From contig JACCSF010000136.1 in assembly GCA_013813135.1 (NCBI GenBank), forward strand, positions 1-5,158: a DNA stretch of 5,158 nt, read 5' to 3'. Made by a program: the position numbers and the translations under genes. Below are positions 1 to 5,080 of this stretch, piece after piece. Within the stretch, counting starts at the first letter, position 1. Every line of letters starts with the position of its first letter. The notes under the pieces are model-generated. The model was not told where the DNA came from and did no database searches. It saw only the letters and a list, made by a program, of their open reading frames with translations. Source of the stretch: Thermoleophilaceae bacterium. GTDB lineage: Bacteria; Actinomycetota; Thermoleophilia; Solirubrobacterales; Thermoleophilaceae.

Positions 1-416
1 TGGCGCTCGCCGCCGGACAGCGTGCCCGGCCGCGCCTCCGCAAGCTCGCCGATACCGAACCGCTCCAGCGACGCCACCGCCCGCTCGCGCCGCTCCCTGC
101 GCGGAACGCCCTCGAGCGGATAGGCAACGTTCTGCCAGGCGGTCAGGTGCGGGAATAGCGCATATTCCTGGAACAGGTAGCCGCAGCGGCGCCGCTCGGG
201 CGGCACGTCGATGCCGCGCCGCGTGTCGAGCCAGGTCGCGCCGCCGGCCTCCACCACGCCGTGTTCGGGCCGCAGCAGGCCCGCCGCCACGCGCAGCACG
301 CTCGTCTTGCCCGCGCCCGACGGCCCGGCGATGGCGAGGCACTCGCCGGCCGCCACCTCGAGCGCTATGTCGAGATCGAGCGCGCCGAGGCGGGTACGCG
401 CCTCAACGCGGAGCAC
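1..416 (-). CDS. modC: Molybdate ABC transporter ATP-binding protein ModC (3' end outside window)
   Basis: This is the cytoplasmic ATPase that powers molybdate import with ModB and ModA. Only the first 138 codons are present. Walker A is GPSGAGKT at residues 31-38. The Q-loop region is GYLFQEYALFPHLT at 79-92 (Q83). The ABC signature LSGGER is at 133-138, where the window ends, so Walker B, the H-loop and any C-terminal TOBE domain are not visible. The chosen start is GTG at 416-414. It has GAGG at 429-426 with a 9-nt spacer, no in-frame ATG lies between it and the upstream in-frame stop at 449-447, and it gives the usual short lead before Walker A. The gene overlaps the end of modB by 14 bp, which suggests coupled translation. 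The ABC assignment is certain from the motifs. The molybdate assignment rests mainly on the adjacent modA and modB, and tungstate cannot be excluded. Confidence 0.93.
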   Translation of the reverse strand, partial: MLRVEARTRLGALDLDIALEVAAGECLAIAGPSGAGKTSVLRVAAGLLRPEHGVVEAGGATWLDTRRGIDVPPERRRCGYLFQEYALFPHLTAWQNVAYPLEGVPRRERRERAVASLERFGIGELAEARPGTLSGGER

Positions 417-1197
417 CGCCGAGCACCTCGCTGCGCTGAACCAGCTTCACGGACAAGAGGATCGCTCCTGACACCGCGACGAGGACCGCCGACAGGGCAA
501 GCGCGCCCTGAAAGTCGGTGCCGAAGCGGTCGTAGATGGCGAGTGGCACGGTCTGGGTGATGCCCTGAAACGAGCCGGCGAACATCAACGTCGCGCCGAA
601 CTCGCCGAGCGCGCGGCCGAGCGCCAGGGCGCCGCCGGCCACGAGGCCGGGCATCGCGACCGGGATCATCACACGAATGAAGCCGCGCGCCTCGGATGCC
701 CCGAGCGTGCGCGACGCGTCGAGCAGCGTGCGATCGACCGACGCGAACGCCGCCATAGCCTGGCGCACGTAGAACGGCGAGGCGACGAAGGTGAGTGCCA
801 CCACGACGCCCGCCGTCGCCAGCGTCAACTCCACTCCCGCCGCCTCGACCGCGCCGCCGAGCAGGCCCTCGGGGCCGATCGACGCCAGCAGCGCGATCCC
901 GGCCACCGCCGGGGGCAACACGAGCGGGAGCTCAACCAGCGTGACGAGCACCGCCTTGCCGCGGAAGGAGCGGGTGGCGAGCAGGTAGGCGGCCGGGGTT
1001 CCGACGATCACGATGATCGCGAGCGCCGCCGCGGTCGTGCGAAGGCTCAGCCAGAGCGCGTCGAGCGCTCCGCGCTCGCCGAGGCTGTCGAGCAGCTCGG
1101 CCGGGCTCGACTCAACGAAGATCGCCACCACGGGCAGAGTCAGGAAGGTGAGCGCCACGGCCAGCGCCAGGAAGAGCGCCGCCGGGAACCAGCGCAT
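403..1197 (-). CDS. modB: Molybdate ABC transporter permease ModB
   Basis: This inner-membrane permease forms the molybdate channel as a homodimer. The 264-residue protein is of normal family length. Hydrophobic segments lie near residues 5-28, 51-75, 82-106, 125-144, 183-203 and 232-254. The EAA-type coupling loop that docks on ModC is at about 160-179, with DASRTLGAS at its start and a proline at 179. The following GRALGEFGATLMFAG (194-208) and TQTVPLAIY (214-222) are strongly typical of ModB/CysT-type permeases. I chose the ATG at 1197-1195 rather than the in-frame ATG at 1242, because it overlaps the modA stop by one base (TGATG) and puts the first membrane helix at the N-terminus. The longer form would add an Arg-rich extension lying wholly inside modA. 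No clear Shine-Dalgarno sequence precedes this ATG, so initiation probably depends on ribosomes finishing modA. Confidence 0.94.
   Translation of the reverse strand: MRWFPAALFLALAVALTFLTLPVVAIFVESSPAELLDSLGERGALDALWLSLRTTAAALAIIVIVGTPAAYLLATRSFRGKAVLVTLVELPLVLPPAVAGIALLASIGPEGLLGGAVEAAGVELTLATAGVVVALTFVASPFYVRQAMAAFASVDRTLLDASRTLGASEARGFIRVMIPVAMPGLVAGGALALGRALGEFGATLMFAGSFQGITQTVPLAIYDRFGTDFQGALALSAVLVAVSGAILLSVKLVQRSEVLGGAPR
426..429 (-). promoter_or_regulatory. Ribosome binding site fixing the modC GTG start
   Basis: GAGG with a 9-nt spacer to GTG 416-414, located within the 3' end of modB. It supports the short overlap start of modC. Confidence 0.45.
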
Positions 1198-1964
1198 CAG
1201 GGTGCGGAGCCGAAGCCCGCGTCTCGCAGTGCGCCGGCGCACGTCCCGTCGAGCAGCCCGTCGAGGTAGGTCTGCGCCTGCTGGGGCTGCTCGGCGCCCT
1301 TGACGACGCCCGCAGCGTAGGTCACCTGAGGCTCTACCTCCGGGGGCAGGTCGATCGCCTTCAGGTCTTCGCCGGCCGCGTTCACGTCGGTCACGTAGAC
1401 GAAGCCCGCGTCCACGGCTCCCTGCGTCAGCTTGCCGACGATGCCCTTCACGTCGGGCTCGTTGGAGCGCACGTTGGCGAGGATCGCGCGGGACTCCGCC
1501 GCCGGCAGCTTCGCCAGCGTCTCGCGTGTGTAGGACCCGATCGGGACCGACTCCGACCCGATCGCGATCGTCACGTCGTCGCCGGTCAGGTCCTCGACCG
1601 AGGCGATCCGGGAGTCCTTGGGCACAGCCAGCACCAGCTCGTTGGTCGCGAACTCGACCGGCTTGCCCAGCAGGCCCTCCTGATTGAGCTCATCCGGCAG
1701 CTTCGTGTTGGCCGCGGCGTACACGTCCGGCTTGACGCCCTGGCGAATCTGCGCCGCCAGCTCGTCCGAGCCGGCGAAGGAGAGACGCACGGTGGCGTCG
1801 GCGAACTCGGGGCTGCAGGCGCCGAGCGCCTCGGTCATCGACGCGGCCGCGGACACCACCAGGCGCGGCTTCTCAGCGCTCGAGGACGTGCCCTCGTCGT
1901 CGTCGCCCCCGCACGCCCCGAGGGGCAGTGCAAGCAGCGTGGCCGCTGCCAGCGCCCGCCTCAA
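1197..1964 (-). CDS. modA: Molybdate ABC transporter substrate-binding lipoprotein ModA
   Basis: This extracytoplasmic binding protein captures molybdate (possibly tungstate) and delivers it to ModB/ModC. The 255-residue product begins with a short signal peptide and lipobox L15-G-A-C18, so it should be lipid-anchored at Cys18. An acidic/Ser linker (21-29) follows. Family hallmarks are SAAASMTEAL (38-47), SFAGSDELAAQIRQG (62-76) followed by DVYAAAN, the hinge-like FATNELVLAVPKDS (105-118), SVPIGSYTRETL (139-150) and DAGFVYVTDV (185-194). By analogy with E. coli ModA, Ser42, Ser66 and Tyr190 are likely oxyanion contacts. That mapping is inferred without an alignment. Cys50 and Cys242 could form a disulfide. 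The start is TTG at 1964-1962: no in-frame ATG or GTG lies just upstream, GGTGGAG sits 5 nt upstream, and the signal peptide starts there. It overlaps the regulator stop as TTGA. Confidence 0.93.
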   Translation of the reverse strand: MRRALAAATLLALPLGACGGDDDEGTSSSAEKPRLVVSAAASMTEALGACSPEFADATVRLSFAGSDELAAQIRQGVKPDVYAAANTKLPDELNQEGLLGKPVEFATNELVLAVPKDSRIASVEDLTGDDVTIAIGSESVPIGSYTRETLAKLPAAESRAILANVRSNEPDVKGIVGKLTQGAVDAGFVYVTDVNAAGEDLKAIDLPPEVEPQVTYAAGVVKGAEQPQQAQTYLDGLLDGTCAGALRDAGFGSAP

Positions 1965-2356
1965 CCGCGCTCCACCATCACCGACGTCGCCTTCACGGTC
2001 GCGGTGGCCGGCATGCCGGGGGCCAGCCTTAGTTCCTCGACAGCGTCGCGGGTGACCGCCGCGGTGACGAGGTGCGGGCCGGCCTCGATCTCCACGAGCG
2101 CCATCACACCGTCGACCTCGACGGACCGCACCACACCGGGGAAGCGGTTGCGCGCAGAGAGCGTGTCGCCGGCGCTGTGGCGCGCCGGGCGGCGAGCCAG
2201 GCGCTCGATCTCGTCCGGCGGCACGCGCCGCCGGTTGGCTGAGTCGCGCGTGGTGCGCAGCTTGCCGGCCCGCTCCCAGCGGCGCAGCGTGTCGGAGCTG
2301 ACTTCGAGCGCGCGGGCGGCGTCGCCGAGCAGGAGACCTTGGTCGCGGACGGCCAT
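1961..2356 (-). CDS. MerR-like HTH / TOBE (Mop) domain molybdate-responsive regulator
   Basis: This is a 131-residue one-component regulator at the head of the mod operon. Residues 8-50 form a MerR/excisionase-type helix-turn-helix (LGDAARALEVSSDTLRRWER, then KLRTTRDSANRRRVP). Residues 67-130 form a single TOBE/Mop domain, beginning SARNRFPGVVRSVE and ending ATVKATSVMV, the fold that binds molybdate in Mop proteins and at the C-termini of ModC and ModE. There is no dimerisation coiled coil of the kind seen in classical MerR proteins. The likely role is sensing cytoplasmic molybdate and regulating modABC. Whether it represses or activates cannot be told. The start is ATG 2356-2354. An in-frame ATG at 2368 would add MLRH. 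No good Shine-Dalgarno precedes either, and a TGTAAT box at 2372-2367 would allow a very short leader. Longer in-frame extension runs into the divergent gene and is not credible. The function is inferred from domains and context. Confidence 0.88.
   Translation of the reverse strand: MAVRDQGLLLGDAARALEVSSDTLRRWERAGKLRTTRDSANRRRVPPDEIERLARRPARHSAGDTLSARNRFPGVVRSVEVDGVMALVEIEAGPHLVTAAVTRDAVEELRLAPGMPATATVKATSVMVERG
1970..1976 (-). promoter_or_regulatory. Ribosome binding site fixing the modA TTG start
   Basis: GGTGGAG, 5 nt before the TTG, lies inside the last codons of the upstream regulator gene. It is the main reason for accepting a TTG start for modA, since no ATG or GTG in that frame is available next to the signal peptide. 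Confidence 0.6.
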
Positions 2357-2381
2357 ATGCCTAAGCATTACATAGGCAGAT
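2355..2381. promoter_or_regulatory. Candidate operator: inverted repeat ATATGCCTA-N9-TAGGCAGAT
   Basis: The left arm 2355-2363 (ATATGCCTA) and right arm 2373-2381 (TAGGCAGAT) are complementary at 8 of 9 positions, with an unbroken TGCCTA/TAGGCA core and a 9-bp spacer. It overlaps the start codon of the regulator and the TGTAAT box (2372-2367, minus strand). A protein bound here could therefore block transcription of the mod operon. The sequence does not match the E. coli ModE box, so any link to the HTH-TOBE protein is inference from position. Confidence 0.45.
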
Positions 2382-2392
2382 AGCTGGATGCG

Positions 2393-2408
2393 GCCTGCTT
2401 TAGTAGGC
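2393..2408. promoter_or_regulatory. Second dyad with the same GCCT/AGGC half-sites
   Basis: GCCTGCT (2393-2399) and AGTAGGC (2402-2408) pair around a 2-base centre, with one G-T position. The TAGGC half-site at 2404-2408 repeats the one at 2373-2377, 31 bp away. It lies 11 bp before the start of the LtrA-family gene, so it could be a second binding site serving the divergent gene, or a small RNA hairpin in its leader. Confidence 0.3.
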
Positions 2409-2419
2409 GCCGTTCGCGA

Positions 2420-3595
2420 ATGAGCGCCGCCGAGACAGCAGCCGTGCGGGAGGGCCAGCCGGACGACAGCGAGAAGCGCGTCGCGCCGCTCGAGCTGTTC
2501 TTCGACCTCGTCTTCGTCTTCGCGCTCACGCAGGTCACCGCGCTGATGGCGGACCACCCGACCTGGGAAGGGCTAGGCCAGGGAATGCTCGTGCTGGTCG
2601 CCCTCTGGTGGGCGTGGGGCGCCTACGCCTGGCTGACCAACTACATCGCGGCGGACGAAGGCCTGGAGCGGCTGCTCATGTTCGCGGTGATGGGAGCGTT
2701 CCTGGTCGCGGCGCTCGCCGTCCCGCACGCCTTCGGGCGGGACGCGCTGCTCTTCGGCGTGGCCTACGCCGCCGCGCGCTGGCTGCACATCTTCATCTTC
2801 GCCGAGGCCAACGACGACGTGGACACGGGCCAGGCGATCGTGCGGCTCGCCCGCACCGCCCTGCCGGCGCCGGCGCTGCTGATCGTCGCCGGACTCGTCG
2901 ACGACGGCACGACGCGGGCGGCGCTCTGGATCGTTGCGCTGGGGCTCGACCTCGCCGGTCCCTACGTGTTCGGCGTGCGCGGGTTCCGGATCTCGGCCGG
3001 GCATTTCGCCGAGCGCTTCTCGCTGATCGTCCTGATCGCGCTCGGCGAGTCGATCGTCGCCATCGGAACGGGCATCCGCGGCGAGCTCGACGCCGGCGTC
3101 CTGGCCGCCGCGGGGCTCGGCCTGATCGTCGCGTGCGCACTCTGGTGGGCCTACTTCGACGTGGTGGCGCTGGTGTCCGAGCGGCGCTTCCGCGAGATGC
3201 CCGACGATCGCCGCGTCCGTATCGCACGCGACTCCTACAGCTACCTGCACCTACCGATGATCGCGGGGATCCTGCTGGTGGCGCTCGGCGTCAAGAAGAC
3301 GCTCCAACACGTCGACGAGCCGCTCGACACGATTCCCGCCGTGGCGCTGTTCGGTGGGATCGCGCTCTACTACGCGGGGCACGTCGGCTTCCGGCTGCGG
3401 AACCTGGGGACGGTCAACCGGGCCCGCCTGACGGCGCTGGTGACCTCGCTGGCGCTGATCCCGCTGGCGTCCGAGGTCGACGCGCTGGCCGCTCTCGCGT
3501 TCGCTGCGAGCCTGACCTCCGCGCTGATCCTCTACGAGGTGACCCGCTTCCGCGAAGCCCGCCGCCGCATCCGCCACGAGCACGGCGGCATGTGA
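2420..3595 (+). CDS. Low temperature requirement protein A (LtrA) family membrane protein
   Basis: This is a 391-residue polytopic membrane protein of the LtrA family, named for a Listeria gene needed for growth in the cold. The biochemical activity is not established. Diagnostic motifs are PLELFFDLVFVFALTQVT (23-40), RWLHIFIFAEAND (120-132), HFAERFSLIVLIALGESIVAIG (195-216) and YSYLHLPMIAGILLVALG (273-290). Roughly 11-12 hydrophobic segments span residues 23-374. A charged N-terminal tail (1-21) and a strongly basic C-terminus (about 376-388) flank them. The ATG at 2420 is the first in frame. Its Shine-Dalgarno is poor (AGG at 2405-2407, 12 nt away), and GTG at 2444 is a possible alternative. 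It is transcribed divergently from the mod regulator across 63 bp. Family membership is clear from the motifs, and the cellular role here is unknown. Confidence 0.9.
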   Translation: MSAAETAAVREGQPDDSEKRVAPLELFFDLVFVFALTQVTALMADHPTWEGLGQGMLVLVALWWAWGAYAWLTNYIAADEGLERLLMFAVMGAFLVAALAVPHAFGRDALLFGVAYAAARWLHIFIFAEANDDVDTGQAIVRLARTALPAPALLIVAGLVDDGTTRAALWIVALGLDLAGPYVFGVRGFRISAGHFAERFSLIVLIALGESIVAIGTGIRGELDAGVLAAAGLGLIVACALWWAYFDVVALVSERRFREMPDDRRVRIARDSYSYLHLPMIAGILLVALGVKKTLQHVDEPLDTIPAVALFGGIALYYAGHVGFRLRNLGTVNRARLTALVTSLALIPLASEVDALAALAFAASLTSALILYEVTRFREARRRIRHEHGGM

Positions 3596-3613
3596 GCTTC
3601 ACTAATTCGTCAC

Positions 3614-3634
3614 GAGTGCAGGGACTTTGCACTC
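3614..3634. promoter_or_regulatory. Perfect inverted repeat GAGTGCA-N7-TGCACTC before the DUF47 gene
   Basis: Arms 3614-3620 and 3628-3634 are perfectly complementary, with a 7-base spacer. The repeat lies between the LtrA-family stop and the DUF47 start and ends immediately before TACCGT. No T-run follows, so it is a poor intrinsic terminator. A repressor operator or a leader hairpin fits better. The arms are CIRCE-like but in the opposite order, so it is not a CIRCE element. Confidence 0.4.
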
Positions 3635-3640
3635 TACCGT
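3635..3640 (+). promoter_or_regulatory. Possible -10 box (TACCGT) for a leaderless DUF47 transcript
   Basis: TACCGT fits the TANNNT pattern and ends 6 nt before ATG 3647, the spacing expected when transcription starts at the start codon. The only purine run, GGGAG at 3641-3645, is one base from the ATG and too close to act as a normal Shine-Dalgarno. No convincing -35 was found. Confidence 0.3.
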
Positions 3641-3646
3641 GGGAGC

Positions 3647-4282
3647 ATGGCAGGCTCGCTCGCGAAGCTGGTGGGTCGCGCCCCTGACTACGGGGAGCTC
3701 AAAGGGATGCTCGCGCAGGCCGGGCGCAACGTCGAGCTGGCCGCGGCGCTCCTGAGCCAGCTGATGCGAGCCTGGCCCGATGGGCGCGAGCAGCGGGCCG
3801 AGCTCGTGGATCTCGAGCACGAGAACGACGCGGTCACCCACGACATCTACCACCACCTGCACTCGCGCCCGACCGTGCCCTTCGAGCGCAGCGACGTGCT
3901 GGCGCTGGCGTCCGGTCTTGACGACGTGGTCGACTACGCAGAGGAGGCTTCCGACTTCCTCGGCCTCTATCGCGTCGACGCCCCGATGGACCAGGCGATC
4001 GCCCTGACCGACACGCTCGCCGCCGCCGGCCGCGAGGTTGCCGCGGCGCTGGCCTCGCTGGAGGACCTGCCCAACGCCACCCCGCACATGGTCGAGATCA
4101 AGCGGCTCGAGAACGAGGGCGACCGCCTGCTGCGCGAGGGGCTGACCGCCCTGTTCGAGGGCGGAGTGGACCCGATGGTCGTGATCCGCTGGAAGGACAT
4201 CTTCGAGCGCGTCGAGGAGGGCATCGACGCCTGCGACCGCGTGGCCCACGTGCTGCGCGGAATTGCCGTCAGACGCGCCTAG
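3647..4282 (+). CDS. DUF47 / PhoU-like protein (Pit accessory family)
   Basis: This is a 211-residue, all-helical cytoplasmic protein of the DUF47 (PhoU-like) family, the usual length. Members are commonly encoded beside low-affinity Pit phosphate transporters and are thought to modulate them. Two repeats each carry PhoU-type acidic metal-binding motifs. The first has E57-H-E-N-D61 followed by D92, D93, D96, E99 and E100 in LDDVVDYAEE. The second has E155-N-E-G-D159 followed by E187, E190, D194 and D197 in the segment 182-197. No signal peptide or membrane segment is present. The ATG at 3647 gives the normal N-terminus (FxxL-like start, here SLAKLVGRAPDY). It could share a transcript with the LtrA-family gene 51 bp upstream, or use its own promoter over the inverted repeat. 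Oddly, no pit gene follows, so its partner must lie elsewhere or be absent. Confidence 0.88.
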   Translation: MAGSLAKLVGRAPDYGELKGMLAQAGRNVELAAALLSQLMRAWPDGREQRAELVDLEHENDAVTHDIYHHLHSRPTVPFERSDVLALASGLDDVVDYAEEASDFLGLYRVDAPMDQAIALTDTLAAAGREVAAALASLEDLPNATPHMVEIKRLENEGDRLLREGLTALFEGGVDPMVVIRWKDIFERVEEGIDACDRVAHVLRGIAVRRA

Positions 4283-4292
4283 GGCGTGCTCA

Positions 4293-4309
4293 GGGCGAGA
4301 GCCGCGCCC
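4293..4309 (+). terminator. Weak GC hairpin after the DUF47 gene
   Basis: GGGCG (4293-4297) and CGCCC (4305-4309) can form a 5-bp GC stem with a 7-nt loop, starting 11 nt past the stop codon. There is no U-tract, and short GC stems are common by chance at this composition, so termination here is only a possibility. Confidence 0.2.
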
Positions 4310-4329
4310 ACACCCGACTGCTCGGGGCG

Positions 4330-4480
4330 GGAACCACTGCCGGTGCAGCTCGGCGGCGATCGGGAGGAAGGCCTGGACGAGCCCGGGGTCGAGCTGCGTG
4401 CTGCAGGAGAACCACATCGCACGCGCAGTGGGCCGGAGTCGCGCCCGCGCATCGACAGGTCGTGCGGTACCTCCTCGAGC
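4330..4480 (-). pseudogene. Possible degraded HD-GYP domain C-terminus
   Basis: On the minus strand one frame reads STQLDPGLVQAFLPI (about 4399-4355). This resembles the conserved GTQ(F/L)DPxxVxAFL end of HD-GYP cyclic-di-GMP phosphodiesterase domains. In another frame just upstream, LRVRCGS (about 4427-4407) resembles the ELRRCAG stretch that normally precedes it, and further upstream AAGLLEEVP (about 4490-4464) resembles the GLxGEEIP segment. The pieces lie in the right order but in different frames, with the HD and GYP cores missing. This suggests a frameshifted remnant. The match is by eye and short, and chance similarity in GC-rich sequence is a real alternative. Confidence 0.22.
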
Positions 4481-4566
4481 AGGCCAGCTGCTCGGATTGG
4501 AACGAAACCAGCACGCACCTCGGACGTGCACCTCGCTCCCCAGTCGGTGGAAGCGTAAGCCGCCGC

Positions 4567-4605
4567 CTCGCTTCCGCTTCGCATAGGCCCGGAAGCGCAA
4601 GCGAG
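4567..4605. repeat. Strong stem-loop downstream of tRNA-Ala
   Basis: CTCGCTTCCGCTTC (4567-4580) and GAAGCGCAAGCGAG (4592-4605) pair at 13 of 14 positions (C4574/C4598 mismatch) around an 11-nt loop. It begins 13 nt past the mature 3' end of the minus-strand tRNA, so it may terminate or protect that transcript, although no U-run follows. The right arm contains GGAAGCGCAAGC, an 11/12 copy of GGAAGCGTAAGC at 4549-4560. Confidence 0.45.
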
Positions 4606-4617
4606 CAACCGTGCCGA

Positions 4618-4690
4618 TGGAGCTGAGGGGACTCGAACCCCTGACCTACGCGCTGCCAGCGCGTCGCTCTTCCAGCTGAGCTACAGCCCC
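4618..4690 (-). tRNA. tRNA-Ala, anticodon GGC
   Basis: A complete 73-nt cloverleaf. The acceptor stem GGGGCTG/CAGCTCC includes the G3-U70 pair that marks alanine tRNAs. The D arm is GCTC-AGCTGGAA-GAGC, and the anticodon stem ACGCG/CGCGT holds loop CTGGCAG (anticodon GGC at 4657-4655, reading GCC/GCU). The variable loop is AGGTC, the T arm is AGGGG-TTCGAGT-CCCCT, and the discriminator is A73. The CCA tail is not encoded (TCG follows). It lies 24 bp downstream of rsfS on the same strand. Confidence 0.97.
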
Positions 4691-4700
4691 AGGAGGGGCC

Positions 4701-4706
4701 ATTCTA
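4701..4706 (-). promoter_or_regulatory. Possible -10 box (TAGAAT) for tRNA-Ala
   Basis: TAGAAT matches the TATAAT consensus at 5 of 6 positions and lies 10 nt before the mature tRNA 5' end, in the short gap after rsfS. No recognisable TTGACA-like -35 is present at 16-18 bp, so read-through from rsfS remains possible. Confidence 0.4.
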
Positions 4707-4714
4707 GACGGAGC

Positions 4715-5080
4715 TCAGCCCACCGAGCGCGCCGGGGCCTCGCCCCAGAGCTGCTCCAGGCGGTAGTACTCGCGCGCCTCGGGCGTAAAGATGTGGGCCA
4801 CCACGTCGAGGTAATCGAGCAGGATCCAGCGGGCTTCGCCCGCGCCCTCGGTGCGACGCGGCAGCAGGCGGTCGTCGGCGTGCTTGAGCTCCTCGTGGAT
4901 GGCGTCGTGGATCGCCTTCGCCTGGCGCTCCGTGTTGCCCGTGCAGATCACGAAGAAGTCCGTGTACGAGACGATGCCGCGCAGGTCGACCACGCGGATG
5001 TCGGCAGCCTTGCGGTCCGAGGCGATCTCCGCGATGCGCTCGGCCAGAGCCACCGAGTCGACCCGCGCGTCGACGCTCAT
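4715..5080 (-). CDS. rsfS: Ribosomal silencing factor RsfS (YbeB/Iojap family)
   Basis: This 121-residue protein binds ribosomal protein uL14 on the large subunit and blocks subunit joining, lowering translation when nutrients are short. The length and the whole domain are typical. Conserved stretches are KAADIRVVDLRG (24-35), SYTDFFVICTGNTERQAKAI (38-57), RWILLDYLDVVAHIFTPEAR (84-103) and the closing YYRLEQLWGEAP (105-116). The start is ATG 5080-5078, with AGAGG (5092-5088) 7 nt upstream. The ATG overlaps a TGA of an upstream reading frame as ATGA, implying translational coupling. tRNA-Ala follows closely on the same strand. Confidence 0.95.
   Translation of the reverse strand: MSVDARVDSVALAERIAEIASDRKAADIRVVDLRGIVSYTDFFVICTGNTERQAKAIHDAIHEELKHADDRLLPRRTEGAGEARWILLDYLDVVAHIFTPEAREYYRLEQLWGEAPARSVG

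Larger units (their letters stand above)
4283..4617. other. 335-bp region without an intact gene
   Basis: It lies between the convergent ends of the DUF47 gene (plus strand) and tRNA-Ala (minus strand). Several frames stay open on both strands, but their translations are low-complexity Arg/Pro/Ser/Ala strings with no coherent domain and no ribosome binding site. It contains the possible HD-GYP relic, the 8-bp direct repeat GCACCTCG (4515-4522 and 4528-4535), the 12-bp near-repeat GGAAGCG(T/C)AAGC (4549-4560 and 4591-4602) and a strong stem-loop. It looks like decayed or non-coding DNA. Confidence 0.6.

Noticed and set aside
1198..1242. Longer modB start at 1242
   Set aside because: It adds an Arg-rich 15-residue leader entirely inside modA. 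The TGATG overlap start at 1197 gives a normal permease N-terminus.
2357..2557. N-terminal extension of the HTH-TOBE regulator to an ATG at 2557
   Set aside because: It would run across the divergent promoter and into the LtrA-family coding region. The added residues have no domain, and the HTH begins only a few residues after ATG 2356.
3614..3634. CIRCE (HrcA operator) element
   Set aside because: CIRCE reads TTAGCACTC-N9-GAGTGCTAA. Here the half-sites are in the opposite order with a 7-bp spacer and a different outer sequence, and no chaperone gene follows.
2608..3687. 359-residue plus-strand reading frame overlapping the LtrA-family gene
   Set aside because: Its translation is an Arg/Ala/Gly-rich shadow with no domain, and it lies out of frame with a gene whose motifs are unmistakable.
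4263..4586. Small plus-strand reading frames of 90-107 residues in the gap after the DUF47 gene
   Set aside because: They have no ribosome binding site, no recognisable domain and a composition typical of random GC-rich frames.
3602..4600. 332-residue minus-strand reading frame antisense to the DUF47 gene
   Set aside because: It is mainly a GC-driven antisense shadow without coherent domains. Only the short piece near 4355-4399 resembles a known motif, and that is reported separately as a possible relic.
4618..4690. Integration site (att) of a mobile element at tRNA-Ala
   Set aside because: I saw no second copy of the tRNA 3' end and no integrase or phage-like gene in the window.
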